Source: Azolla caroliniana | Lineage: Eukaryota; Polypodiophyta | Direction of reading: 5' to 3' | Length of the DNA: 64,000 nt | NCBI GenBank assembly: GCA_043228905.1 | Contig: JBHGNT010000011.1 | Location: 1,922,001 to 1,986,000 of the forward strand | In this document: positions 1 to 9,250 of the stretch, one piece after another | How the letters are laid out: the number at the start of each line of letters is the position of its first letter | Numbering within the stretch: the stretch's first letter is position 1 | The notes under the pieces: model-generated | Database searches by the model: none | Seen by the model: the letters and a program-made list of their open reading frames with translations, nothing else | Told to the model about the DNA's origin: nothing | Made by a program: the position numbers and the translations under genes

Positions 1-2
1 TT

Positions 3-2558
3 CGCACCAGATATGGGCACTTCGAGTATACGGTCATGCCGTTCGGACTCACTAATGCGCCGGCAGTCTTCCAGCACATGGCGAATGATATATTTCGAGA
101 TCTCTTGGATGATTTTTTGATCATCTATTTGGATGATCTACTGGTTTATTCAAAGACCCAAGAAGAACATGATTCTCATGTACTATTAGTACTAAAACGA
201 CTTCGAGAACATGGTCTGTATGCAAAGTTAGAGAAATGTAGTTTCGGGTGCAACCAAGTGGAGTTTCTCGGCTATGTCATCTCCTCAGAAGGCATATCTA
301 TGGACCCAGCCAAGGTCAAAACGGTGATAGAATGGCACACTCCGCGTTCGGTGCGGGATGTGCAATGCTTCCTAGGCTTTGCAAATTTTTACCGGAAGTT
401 CATACAAAATTACTCAAAAATTGTGCTGCCTCTCACACAGCTCACCAGGAAGGGACAATCATTCATCTGGTCTAAAGAGACGGACATGGCTTTCGAGAGT
501 CTTAAGAAGGCGTTTACATCAGCTCCAATTTTAGGTCATGTGGATCCGGAAAAACCATTCATTATCGAAGCTGACGCATCGGATTTCGCATTGGGGAGCA
601 TTCTGTCACAACAAGGTAACGACGAGAAGCTACATCCTGTGGCTTTCCACTCCCGTAAGTTTGACGCCGCCGAAATCAACTACAAAATTCATGATAAAGA
701 GCTATTAGCAATAGTTGATTCTTTTATGCAATGGAGGCATTTCCTGGAGGGATCTCCTCATCAGGTCACTGTATTCAGTGACCACAAGAACCTTGCCTAC
801 TTTCAAGATGCTCGTGTACTGAATCGACGTCAAGCTCGGTGGGCCCACTTCCTCACACGCTTCGACTTCAAAATTACATATCGTCCGGGGAAGCACCAAG
901 GGAAGGCAGATGCATTATCACGGCGTTCGTATCTAACACCACGTCCCGGTGAGCCAGCTTTCGATAACCAGAAGCAAGTAATCTTGGGTCCAGCACGACT
1001 GCAAGCAGCACAGGTCTTTGACATGCCCGTGGATTCCGACATTACCAATACTATACGTGAGGACTTGAAGACTGACGCTTTCGCCCAAGCTATACTAGCA
1101 CAAATTGACCCCTCTCGAGCGTCATGTTCACAATCACAATCACCAGGTACGGATTATCGGCAATTCAAATACTGTGATGGATTACTCTTCTTTAAAGAAC
1201 TTTTGTATGTTCCTAATGGTTCTTGCCGCCTTCGAGTAGTACAAAACTGCCATGACACATATACAGCAGGACATTTTGGTAGTACTAAAACATTAGATTT
1301 AGTACAACGATCATTCTGGTGGCCCCGTATGCGACAATTTGTCGAAGATTTTGTTCGGACTTGCGATACATGCTGCAGAGCGAAAATGCCAAGACATCAT
1401 CCATATGGTTTATTAGAACCATTACCAATTCCAAGCAAGCCATGGCAATCCATTGCTCTTGACTTCATTACAGATCTTCCAGTCTCTAAGGGATTCAGTG
1501 CGATTCTCACAGTAGTGGATCGATATACGAAGATGGCTCATTTCTTACCATGTACTAAAGAAATATCTAGTGAAGACACCGCCGAAATTGTCATGCGGGA
1601 AGTATGTCGGCATCATGGACTCCCTGATAATATCATCAGCGATCGTGGACCCCAGTTTGTGTCAAAATTCTGGAAGCACCTTTTTAAAATGCTGAAGGTC
1701 ACTTGTAACCTCTCCTCCGGCTACCACCCACAAACCGACGGTCAAGCCGAACGAACAAATCAAACACTGGAGCAGTATCTGCGGTGCTTTCTCAACTATC
1801 ATCAGAATGACTGGGCAGATATTCTTCAGTTCGCCGAATTTGCCTATAATAACGCTATCCACGCATCGACTAAAGTCACGCCATTCTACGCTTATACAGG
1901 ATATCATCCCCGGTGGTGTGTCCTTGAAACCCCAGAAGTGTCCACAAATCCTTGCGCGGAGGATCGTTTGGAGCGGTTACGCAAGATACAAGCGGATTTA
2001 TCTACTCAACTCCAGCAAGCTCAACAATCACACAAGGACTACGCAGATCGTCATCGACTTCCATCCAGTTTTAACATTGGAGATCGGGTGTGGCTGCTAC
2101 GACGACACATCAAGACTACTCGCCCATGTGAGAAGTTGGATTATCGGCGATTAGGTCCTTTCCATATTATCGGGAAGATTAATGATGTCGCTTTTCGTCT
2201 CGAGCTACCTCCGCAACTTCGGATACATCCGGTGTTTCATAGTTCTCTCCTCGAACCCTATCACGAGAGCACTATCCCAGGACGTACTATACAACCACCA
2301 CCTCCTATCGAGCTCGAAGATGGACCTGAGTATGAGGTCGCTGCCATCCTCGATTCCAAGATTGTTCGCAACAAGCTCTACTATCTAGTCGATTGGCTAG
2401 GATATAGTCCCAGCGAGCGTACTTGGGAACCGATCGAGAATGTGACCAATGCTCGTGCTCTTCTAGAAGACTTCCATCGACGATATCCCGAGAAACCGGG
2501 TCCTCAATCCAAAACGACTCGTGGAACTCGTCGTTTTAAAGGGGGGATAGTGTCATAA
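3..2558 (+). CDS. pol: Chromovirus A pol: RT, RNase H, integrase, chromodomain (5' partial)
   Basis: The frame is open from the window edge; the ATG at 36 is internal, because codons TRYGHFEYTV precede it. In order it carries the RT palm with YLDD (126-137), RNase H (EADAS, HDKEL, SDHKN), an integrase zinc finger of H-H-C-C type, and the integrase core with the three catalytic acids in DFITDLP, SDRGPQF and HPQTDGQAER. A GPF motif follows, and a C-terminal chromodomain at about 2322-2500 has the YLVDWLGY and RTWEP signatures. It encodes replication and integration enzymes; in this family the chromodomain is thought to direct integration to heterochromatin marks. No stop or frameshift was found in about 850 codons, so this copy is recent. 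The stop TAA overlaps the first bases of the 3' LTR. Confidence 0.96.
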   Translation, partial: RTRYGHFEYTVMPFGLTNAPAVFQHMANDIFRDLLDDFLIIYLDDLLVYSKTQEEHDSHVLLVLKRLREHGLYAKLEKCSFGCNQVEFLGYVISSEGISMDPAKVKTVIEWHTPRSVRDVQCFLGFANFYRKFIQNYSKIVLPLTQLTRKGQSFIWSKETDMAFESLKKAFTSAPILGHVDPEKPFIIEADASDFALGSILSQQGNDEKLHPVAFHSRKFDAAEINYKIHDKELLAIVDSFMQWRHFLEGSPHQVTVFSDHKNLAYFQDARVLNRRQARWAHFLTRFDFKITYRPGKHQGKADALSRRSYLTPRPGEPAFDNQKQVILGPARLQAAQVFDMPVDSDITNTIREDLKTDAFAQAILAQIDPSRASCSQSQSPGTDYRQFKYCDGLLFFKELLYVPNGSCRLRVVQNCHDTYTAGHFGSTKTLDLVQRSFWWPRMRQFVEDFVRTCDTCCRAKMPRHHPYGLLEPLPIPSKPWQSIALDFITDLPVSKGFSAILTVVDRYTKMAHFLPCTKEISSEDTAEIVMREVCRHHGLPDNIISDRGPQFVSKFWKHLFKMLKVTCNLSSGYHPQTDGQAERTNQTLEQYLRCFLNYHQNDWADILQFAEFAYNNAIHASTKVTPFYAYTGYHPRWCVLETPEVSTNPCAEDRLERLRKIQADLSTQLQQAQQSHKDYADRHRLPSSFNIGDRVWLLRRHIKTTRPCEKLDYRRLGPFHIIGKINDVAFRLELPPQLRIHPVFHSSLLEPYHESTIPGRTIQPPPPIELEDGPEYEVAAILDSKIVRNKLYYLVDWLGYSPSERTWEPIENVTNARALLEDFHRRYPEKPGPQSKTTRGTRRFKGGIVS
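2534..2550 (+). other. Polypurine tract of element A
   Basis: A purine run TTTTAAAGGGGGGATAG directly abuts the LTR start TGTCA. It primes plus-strand DNA synthesis. A' has the corresponding tract on the minus strand. Confidence 0.85.
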
Positions 2559-2840
2559 CTAGACTCGAACCCATAACCTTTTGTTACACGGGTCGAGACT
2601 TTACCATTAGGTTATGAATTGTAATTTGAAGGATATTATTTTCATTTAGGTTTTATTAGGAAATTGATGTATATTCCAGATTTCTCTGGAACATTCTAGA
2701 AACTTCAGGAGTATTCCTGAAGACACTATAAAAGGAGGCGCAAGGCATTAGTTCGAACCAAATCGGTTCAACGCCAGTCTTAAGCCTTCTAACCACTGTT
2801 GTATATCTTCCTTCATATAATACATATATCTTTCGCATCA

Positions 2841-2891
<51 letters not shown>

Positions 2892-3017
2892 CCTTCTCTC
2901 AAAGTTCGACACCTCTCATAGTACTAATCCTTCTCTGTCTTAGTACTATTCCCCGACAATAGTACTAATCCTTCTTTTAGTACTAATTCCTTCTCTGCCT
3001 TAATAGAGTTCCTGACA
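2551..3017 (+). repeat. 3' LTR of element A
   Basis: It runs from TGTCA to TGACA, 467 bp. It has a TATA box TATAAAAGG at 2727-2735. About 33 nt downstream is an imperfect palindrome (2751-2772) whose right half AAATCGGTTCAAC matches the presumed mRNA 5' end of A'. A TC microsatellite (2845-2888) and several AGTACT hexamers near the 3' end follow. The first 80 bp, read on the minus strand, contain tRNA-like A and B boxes. Confidence 0.92.
2845..2888. repeat. (TC)n microsatellite
   Basis: About 22 TC dinucleotides lie inside the element A LTR. The same part of the A' LTR has only short GA/TC runs, so the expansion is specific to this copy. Confidence 0.95.
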
Positions 3018-4290
3018 GTCATAAAGATGACGTCGATCCAAACCGTGTTGAGCATCACGGCCAACATGGACCTCAGTCGAACAACTGAACGTTAAGACTG
3101 CCTTCCTTTATGGAGATTTGGAGGAAGAGATATACATGCACCAGCCGGAAGGATTCATGGAGAAAGGTAAAGAAAATATGGTATGCCGATTGAGGAAGAG
3201 CTTGTACAAGTTGAAGCAAGATCCTTCGCAATGGTACCAAAAATTCGAATCCTTCATGATCGACAATGGGTACCACAAAACGCAGGCCGATCACTACGTA
3301 TTTGTGAAGAAATTCGACGGAGGAGATTTCCTCATCCTCCTGTTGTACGTGGACGACATGTTAATTCTCGGACGGGACCATACAAAGATCCAAGTGCTGA
3401 AGAAAGCCTTGAGCAGATCGTTCTCGATGAAGGATATGGGTCCGACAAAGCAAATCTTGGGAATGCACATTGTTTGGGATCGAATAAAGAAATTGTTGTG
3501 GCTGTCACAAGAAAAATACATGACAAAGGTGCTCCAGAGATTCGGCATGGAAAGCACGAAACTGATCGGCTTGACACTACCAACGAACTACAAGCTAAGC
3601 AAAGAACAATGTCTGAAATCGAAAACCGAGAAGGCCAAAATGTCAGAAGTTCCTTATTCCTTGGCATTTGGAAGTCTGATGTATGCGATGGTATGTACCA
3701 GGCCGAACATAGGATACGCAGTCGGCGTGGTTAGCCGATACATGAGAAACCCTGGAAGAAAGCATTGGGCTGCCACGAAGTGGATACTTCGGTACCTAAA
3801 AGGAACCTCGAACGTGTGTCTTCATTTCGGTTCAGGTAACCCCACACTAGAAGGTTATACTGACTCAGACATGTTGGCCGATGTGGATACCACATGATCC
3901 ACGTCCGGGTATGTAATGACTTATGTAGGGGGAGCCGTTTCGTGGCAGTCAAGGCTGCAGAAGGCCGTGGCGCTGTCGAGCACGGAAGCCGAATATATGG
4001 CCGTAGTGGAAGTCGGCAAGGAAATCATATGGATGAAGGAGTTTATCGCTCAATAGGGAATTCGGCAGGAGGAATTCCAACTCCATTGCGATAACCAGAG
4101 TGCCATCCACCTTGCGAAAAATGCCGCCTACCACTCACAGACCAAACACATCCAGAGAAGATATCATTGGCTCCGAGAGTGAGTAGAAGAAAAGGAGTTT
4201 GCTCTAGTCAAGATCCACATGGCTAAAAATGGATCAGATATGTTGAGAAGGTGTTGTCAGTCGAAAAGCTAAACGCGTGCTGATAGAGAG
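3018..4290 (+). pseudogene. pol: Copia G reverse transcriptase-RNase H remnant
   Basis: The reading resumes after element A within the RT (KMTSI...). An early frame disturbance near 3070 precedes a long open stretch from 3118 that contains YVDDML, LGMHI, SQEKY and the GSLMYAMVCTRP block typical of copia RT. After a TGA at 3895 the RNase H continues in another frame with WQSRLQKAVALSSTEAEYM and then the CDNQSAIHLAKN block. Several further stops occur (TAG at about 4054 and 4181). The catalytic YVDD is preserved, but the gene is clearly dead. Confidence 0.9.
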
Positions 4291-4332
4291 TCAGTTTGGT
4301 GAAGTACCCCATGCCGGAGTGAAGGGGGAGTT

Positions 4333-4822
4333 TATTGGGAAACATGTCCCTCCAGATGGGAAATCGAAATCGAAATAAAAAACTGAAATTATTTCAGAAG
4401 ACTAATTGTAAATAGTCTAAAATGCCCCTTGTGGGCTATACTTGTAAATAGCCAAAAAGTTGCTTTTGTTTATAAGCAACTAGGGAAAACTTTATTAAGG
4501 TGTAGTTGATCATTATTGAAAAGTTAGAACGAGGTAGTTTCCTGTGTAACCATGAGTGAGAGAGTGAGAGTGTAACTTTGTAGCCGTTTGTCAGACGAAG
4601 GAGAACTCGAGGTCATTGCCTCCGAGTTCTGTATCTATACTTCCTCTCTACTATAGTGATCCGTTTTCTCGAGTTTTGTGGACCCCCGTGGTTTTTTCCC
4701 ATTTTGGGTTTTCCATGTAAAATATCGGTGTCTCTGTATCTTCACGTTTTTGTCTGTGTACTAGTGCTTGGCTTTTGCACATGAACACGAACGTGTAACC
4801 GTTTGTGGCTGGTTAATTCCGA
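4333..4822 (+). repeat. 3' LTR of copia G (right end approximate)
   Basis: It starts after the purine tract with TATTGGGAAAC, apparently TGTTGGGAAAC with a G-to-A change. The stretches GGGCTATACTTGTAAAT, CCGTGGTTTTTTCCC and GGGTTTTCCATG have counterparts in order in the LTR of copia L (14709-15329), so the two families are related. The end is placed after TTAATTCCG by comparison with L, and could be off by tens of bases. Confidence 0.7.
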
Positions 4823-5279
4823 ATAAAAGGGGGAGGCAAAGCTTGGAAGACCAAGACATGGACATGGTCCGTGTCGTGTAGGTCTTAAGATTGAGGACGA
4901 ATTGGAGAAAGCCAATTTGGATGAGTGCTAGAATGAATCGGAATCACCTGATTCGGACGCGGTGCTTGATTCGGAGGAGCCGAATCAATTGAAGGATAAA
5001 CGGACAAGGAGGCAGCGGAAGTCGAGACCGACACGAAGGAACCGACGGGTCGAGATGCGCTTGAGTCGTAACAACAAAGGAGTTGAGATGGGCCTTTTGA
5101 GGAAACAAGCCGACCGAGAGGGTCAAGGTGTGCGGGACCGTACGGGTCAAGGAAAGCCGAACCAAACCGGACGAGGAATGCGAGCTAGGCGGGATGATGC
5201 TAGGTGGAGCCGGAGGAGAGGACTAGCTACCACAGACATAGACACTGCGATCTAACCTCAAGTTGAGCTTGAGGGGGAG
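4823..5279 (+). other. Internal 3' region of copia I, unrecognised
   Basis: About 450 bp end in a plant copia-type polypurine tract, CTTGAGGGGGAGT (5269-5281), directly before an LTR start TGTTGAGC. One frame (4962-5255) is open for about 97 codons and encodes a very arginine-rich stretch, but I recognise no RT or RNase H motif. It may be the tail of a truncated or non-autonomous element. The arginine content may simply reflect purine-rich, GGAG-type base composition, so I do not claim a gene. Confidence 0.5.
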
Positions 5280-5536
5280 TGTTGAGCGGACAAGCTCAAC
5301 CAGATCCAGTTCGGATGAATAAGCCAGAGCCGGATCGGTGTCCGGATGGTATCCAGAACCAGGAGCCGGATTGGATTGGAACCTGTAGGCCGTTAGAGGC
5401 CTACAAATCTAGCCTAGTACATAGGTAGATTCCTTGGAGTCAGTGTTAGTCGCTCGTATGAGCATTGAAGTACTTGTCAGTACTTCGGTCAGTCCTTTTA
5501 AGAACTTGTATAAAAGGGCTCATTGAGCACATTGTA
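5280..5536 (+). repeat. 3' LTR of copia I, first part (split by element B)
   Basis: It starts TGTTGAGCGGACAAGC after the purine tract and includes a TATA box TATAAAAGGGC (about 5511-5521). It breaks off at 5536 after TTGTA, the target duplication of element B. The remaining 164 bp lie at 37606-37769 and end in TTTTACA. Joined, the LTR would be about 421 bp. There is no coding in this part. Confidence 0.85.
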
Positions 5537-5999
5537 TGTTACTTAGACAAAGGGTCAGACAGACATAGTGGGGAAGCGTCGGAGTCGGAGGTTCGGAGTC
5601 GAAGTCATCATTTTGCCAAATAATAGTTAATACCAAAAATTATAGTTAGTTACAAGTTTTGTAGTTCTTGCCGATAGGGAAATATGTATTTCTTGATGAG
5701 GAAGTCCTTCAAGTTGCCTATAAAACGGAACCGAAGGCATTTTAAAATCGATCGTTTTACTTTTAGTAATATAAGTTTAGTTGTAGGAATTATAGGTGTG
5801 CAACTGTTTCTTTTCTGTTAATCTATCCTACTATGATTGTATTACGTAAGTAACGATCTCGATGTATGTGTAACATCGATAAGATTACAGTAACTTAGTA
5901 TCTATTCGCACAACCACAATTCTTTGATAGAGTATTTAGTACGAAACGTTTGAACTCCGCTATGTGTCGGCAACAGAGTCGGTGGTCGGCCGAACAACA
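5537..5999 (+). repeat. 5' LTR of element B
   Basis: 463 bp, from TGTTAC to AACA, matching the 469-bp copy at 37132-37600 with scattered substitutions and small indels. A TATAAAACGG box lies at about 5719-5728. The divergence suggests a fairly old insertion. Confidence 0.92.
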
Positions 6000-6008
6000 T
6001 AGTATAAT

Positions 6009-6019
6009 TTTGGCACGCC
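6009..6019 (+). other. Primer-binding site of element B (tentative)
   Basis: TTTGGCACGCC lies ten bases after the LTR end. It resembles the TTGGCGCC-type sites of plant gypsy elements with one insertion. The tRNA is not assigned. Confidence 0.4.
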
Positions 6020-6057
6020 AGGTTACATTTGCAATTAGCAGAGAACAAGTGGAATGG

Positions 6058-7500
6058 ATGTCGTCGTCTGGTCCAGATACACCAATTGATCGTAAACGTT
6101 CTCATACATGTTCAGTTACAAAGAGTGTCCAAGAGGATTCTGCTACACTGGTACAACAAGAAACAAGTCGGAGGTGGTCTTTAGTTCCCGACTTAATTGA
6201 CAACCAGTCAGATGGAGATCAATCGGAAGAGGTATCATTTGACGATATCTGGAGTGAAGACAAGATGCCTTACCCTTACTCGAAGTTTCGAGAAGGCGCT
6301 AATTTAGAAGCGCATATTATGGATTTCTTAACAACATGGGAAATAAACCATGGAGCTCAACGACTATCGGCCGTAGCCGAGGATAAGTCTAAAATAGTTG
6401 GGTTTGTTTTGTCATTAGATGGTCAATCGACAAATTGGTTTGCTCAGAATGGTTTCTGAGCGTTCGAAACATTCAAACAATTAACCAAAAATTTCTTCAA
6501 TTGTTTCATCGACAGATTCCTCAGAAGGATTTGATAGCTCAATTTTATGCATTGTATCAAGAACCCAATGAAACGGTATCACAATTTGTCATTCGATTTC
6601 AGAATTTACACCTACAAATTTCCAGGCCAATTCCGGATTACGAACTAAAGGATATCTTTCTAGAGGCAATTCGGGAACCATTACGAACAACACTAGCGGT
6701 GTTCGATTTCCGAAATCAGTCAATTGAGCAAGCGATTGATAAGGCCATTGCTATGGGTCGAAATCCAAAAAATGAAAGAAGTATGGATATGTCGACATCA
6801 CATCATACTTGGCCAACTATGGAAGAGTTACAATTTCGCCAAGCAGTACAATGTACTACTTGTTTGAATACTGGGCATTCGACAATCGAGTGTAGTTTAC
6901 GTACACATTGCACAATCTGTCACTCTAAGGCCCATTCAGTAGAACAATGTGAATATAATTCTCTTAACAAAGCAACAGCGCCGGTACGGCAAATTTTTCC
7001 GGAAAATGGTTACCAAGATAACCGTAATAGGTTCAATAATCGGTATCAGGAGGATGACCAGTATGATAATCAGAATTATTTGGAAAGGAGACTGAATAAT
7101 GATTGGAATGAATATAGGAGAAATGATAATCAAGGTCCAACACAAGAGGATGCCTGACAATATGATTATCGACAGAATCGAGATCAAGATTTTTCAACAC
7201 CGTAGGATAACAGTCGTCAATAGCAACAAGGAGGTCGTTATTAGAATAAATAGAATCGACCCAACAACAACAAAAAATTCTATAAGGCAAAAGCGTTACG
7301 ACAATTTCAACATGATTCTTAGAGATAAAATCCGGATGGATGTCCCCAATATGAACAGGGTGAAGGCAGTGGATCATTCATTCCTAACTGCTATATTTGT
7401 AGGAAAGATGGACATTATGCAAATCAATGTCCGTCTAAAACCAAAGGAAAAGCACCTGCCGTTAATATGGTGATACCGGAAATTCAGCAGGTCACCTACT
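6058..7500 (+). pseudogene. gag: Element B Gag with three CCHC knuckles
   Basis: I choose the ATG at 6058, shortly after the primer site, giving MSSSGPDTP. A capsid-like region follows (MPYPYSKFREGANLEAH). The frame stops at 6457 and continues in another frame from about 6435 through a conserved retrotransposon Gag region. Two tandem CX2CX4HX4C knuckles follow (CTTCLNTGHSTIEC and CTICHSKAHSVEQC, about 6858-6950). Then comes an Asn/Gln/Arg-rich linker with several stops from 7155, and a third knuckle (CYICRKDGHYANQC, about 7387-7430). Knuckles bind the genomic RNA. One frameshift and several nonsense codons make it non-functional. Confidence 0.85.
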
Positions 7501-7566
7501 AGAAGTAAAGGTAAACAATCAGAATGGGAAATCTAGGAAGCTGTTAGAAAAGCAACCAAGGAATGG

Positions 7567-8811
7567 GTGGAAGAAGCAAATAAAAATAATGTGTTAAGGA
7601 TGTTGCAGGACAATGAGATAAACCAAGTTAACGAACTACTCGGAGCAATGAAAGTACAGGAACATGAGGAATCTTGGAAAATCTTGGCTGATTACCAAGT
7701 GTCATTACCCTTGACGGGATTGCTGAAATTGGTTCCACGGTTTACGGAGAAAGTGGCAACTTTGATTGCTCAGAAAGGGATAGAACAGGTAGCAGTTAAT
7801 TATAGTCAGCCAAGTAATAGTCCGACAATTATGGATGAGCAAAATCCATCACTAAGAGTGATAATCCATGGCCAAGAAATAGATGGCGCTATTGTAGATG
7901 GTGGATCAGAAGTAAATGTAATTAATAAAACTACTTGTGACAAGCTTGGTATCACTAAATGGGAAGCATGTCCATTTTGGTTAAGAATGGTCGATACCAG
8001 TACGGTGTGACCGATCGGATTAATTAGGAAATTAGATGTCGTTTTAGGTGGTCACACTTTTCAAATATCAGCAGTAGTGCTTCATTTGGAGGCTCCTGGA
8101 GCATATCCTTTGCTATTAGGGAGGCCATGGTTAAACATTGCCAATATTAAGCAAATTTGGAATCAGAATTTATTAACATTCCGAAAAGGAAAAAATAAAA
8201 TTAGGGTATCCACCTAAAATAAGATTACTACAAGTAGGCAATGTCTGCCGGTTCATGCAGAGGCAATCAATATGATGGAAGGATTGGATGAAGTGGAGGA
8301 GAATAATTATTTTAATGATGACCCAAAAAATATCCCCTTGTTAGAGGTGGACCTATTACAAGCTCTTACATCATATGTTGATCCATAGGATGACTTACCA
8401 CTTGATGATCAAACAATGAAAGAAATCCGCCTTCAGTAGGAGGCTACCGAAAAAGACATGAAAGTATCTCAACAAGTTCAAGCTTCGGCATTAGAGGAGA
8501 TAAATTTAGCTGGGGAAGATAAAACACTTGAACCAAAAGCAATACTGATCGCAAAGGACATGTTGTTAGCTGACAAGCAACAATTAATTGGCTTACTCAA
8601 ATAGTATAAGGATGTGTTCGCTTGGTCCTTCGAAGACATGTAAGGGTTGGATCTAGCTTTCTGTCAACACCAAATTAATATGCATAAAGATGCGAAGCTG
8701 GTTCAACAACGCATGTATCATCTGAATCCTAATTATGCAATTAAGGTCAAAGAAGAAATAGATAAACTACTTAAGGTAGGGTTTATTCATCCTGTGAAAA
8801 AAGCTACATGG
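7567..8811 (+). pseudogene. pol: Element B protease and RT N-terminus
   Basis: The protease has a D-G-G triplet (AIVDGGSEVNVI, about 7889-7924) and the second conserved LLLGRPWL block near 8114. The frame is interrupted by in-frame stops at 8008, 8215, 8386, 8437, 8602 and 8641, all readable as C-to-T changes of CGA, CAG, CAA or tryptophan codons. The RT N-terminus follows (MYHLNPNYAIKVKEEIDKLL, then GFIHPV). It breaks at KATW exactly where A' inserted, and resumes at 14454. Confidence 0.85.
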
Positions 8812-9235
8812 TGTCAGGAATAGTACTAAAGCAGAGATAGAATTAGTACTAAGAAGAGTAGTACTATTAGTACTAAGAGGACGAGACTGTGTAATATTCC
8901 CGAGAGAGAGGAAGTGAGAAGAGGAGAGAGAGAGATAAGATGATGACAACATCTCTTATATTATATGAAAGATAAGTACAAATCGGCTAAGAGGCTTAAG
9001 ACTGGTGTTGAACCAATTTGGTTCAACATAATGCCTAGTGCCCTCTTTTATAGTGTTCTCAGGAATAATCCTGAAGCTTCTAGAATGTTCGAGAGAGATC
9101 TGGAATATACATCAATTTTCTATGATAAAGCATAAATGAAAATAATATCCTACGTATTACAATTCATAGTCTAATGGTAAGAGCTCGACCCATGTAGCAT
9201 AAGGTCATGGGGTCGAGTCTTGCCATATCATGACA
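8812..9235 (-). repeat. 3' LTR of A'
   Basis: On the plus strand it runs TGTCAGG to ATGACA, 424 bp. It carries several TAGTACTA-type motifs, a TATA box read on the minus strand (TATAAAAG, about 9045-9052), the GTTGAACCAA palindrome near 9007-9027, and tRNA-like A and B boxes near its right end. In this copy the B box has one mismatch, GGGTCGAGTCT. Confidence 0.95.
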
Positions 9236-9250
9236 CTATCTCCCCCTTAA
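9236..9250 (-). other. Polypurine tract of A'
   Basis: Read on the minus strand, TTAAGGGGGAGATAG directly precedes the 3' LTR. It also contains the pol stop, as in element A. Confidence 0.85.

Larger units (their letters stand above)
1..3017 (+). mobile_element. Element A: Ty3/gypsy chromovirus, 3' portion
   Basis: This is the 3' part of a chromodomain-bearing LTR retrotransposon; its 5' LTR, gag and protease lie left of the window. It consists of the pol frame from the reverse transcriptase palm onward, a polypurine tract and a full 3' LTR. It sits inside copia element G, whose RT frame resumes at 3018; the bases GTCAT there are the likely right-hand target duplication, but the left copy is out of view. 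The related complete copy A' lies at 8812-14448. The RT style resembles the fungal and sushi-like chromoviruses also known from mosses and lycophytes; that lineage assignment is from memory. Confidence 0.93.
3018..4822 (+). mobile_element. Element G: Ty1/copia, 3' portion
   Basis: The 3' end of a copia retrotransposon, split by element A. RT and RNase H remnants run to about 4290, followed by the polypurine tract GAAGGGGGAGT (4321-4331) and an LTR that is related to, but diverged from, the LTR of copia L. The 5' part lies left of the window. The right boundary is uncertain because no clear CA terminus or target duplication is visible. Confidence 0.85.

Noticed and set aside
4962-5255. A 97-codon arginine-rich gene
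   Set aside because: The composition follows the purine-rich sequence before the tract of copia I. There is no homology or sensible start, so it was kept as an unrecognised region.
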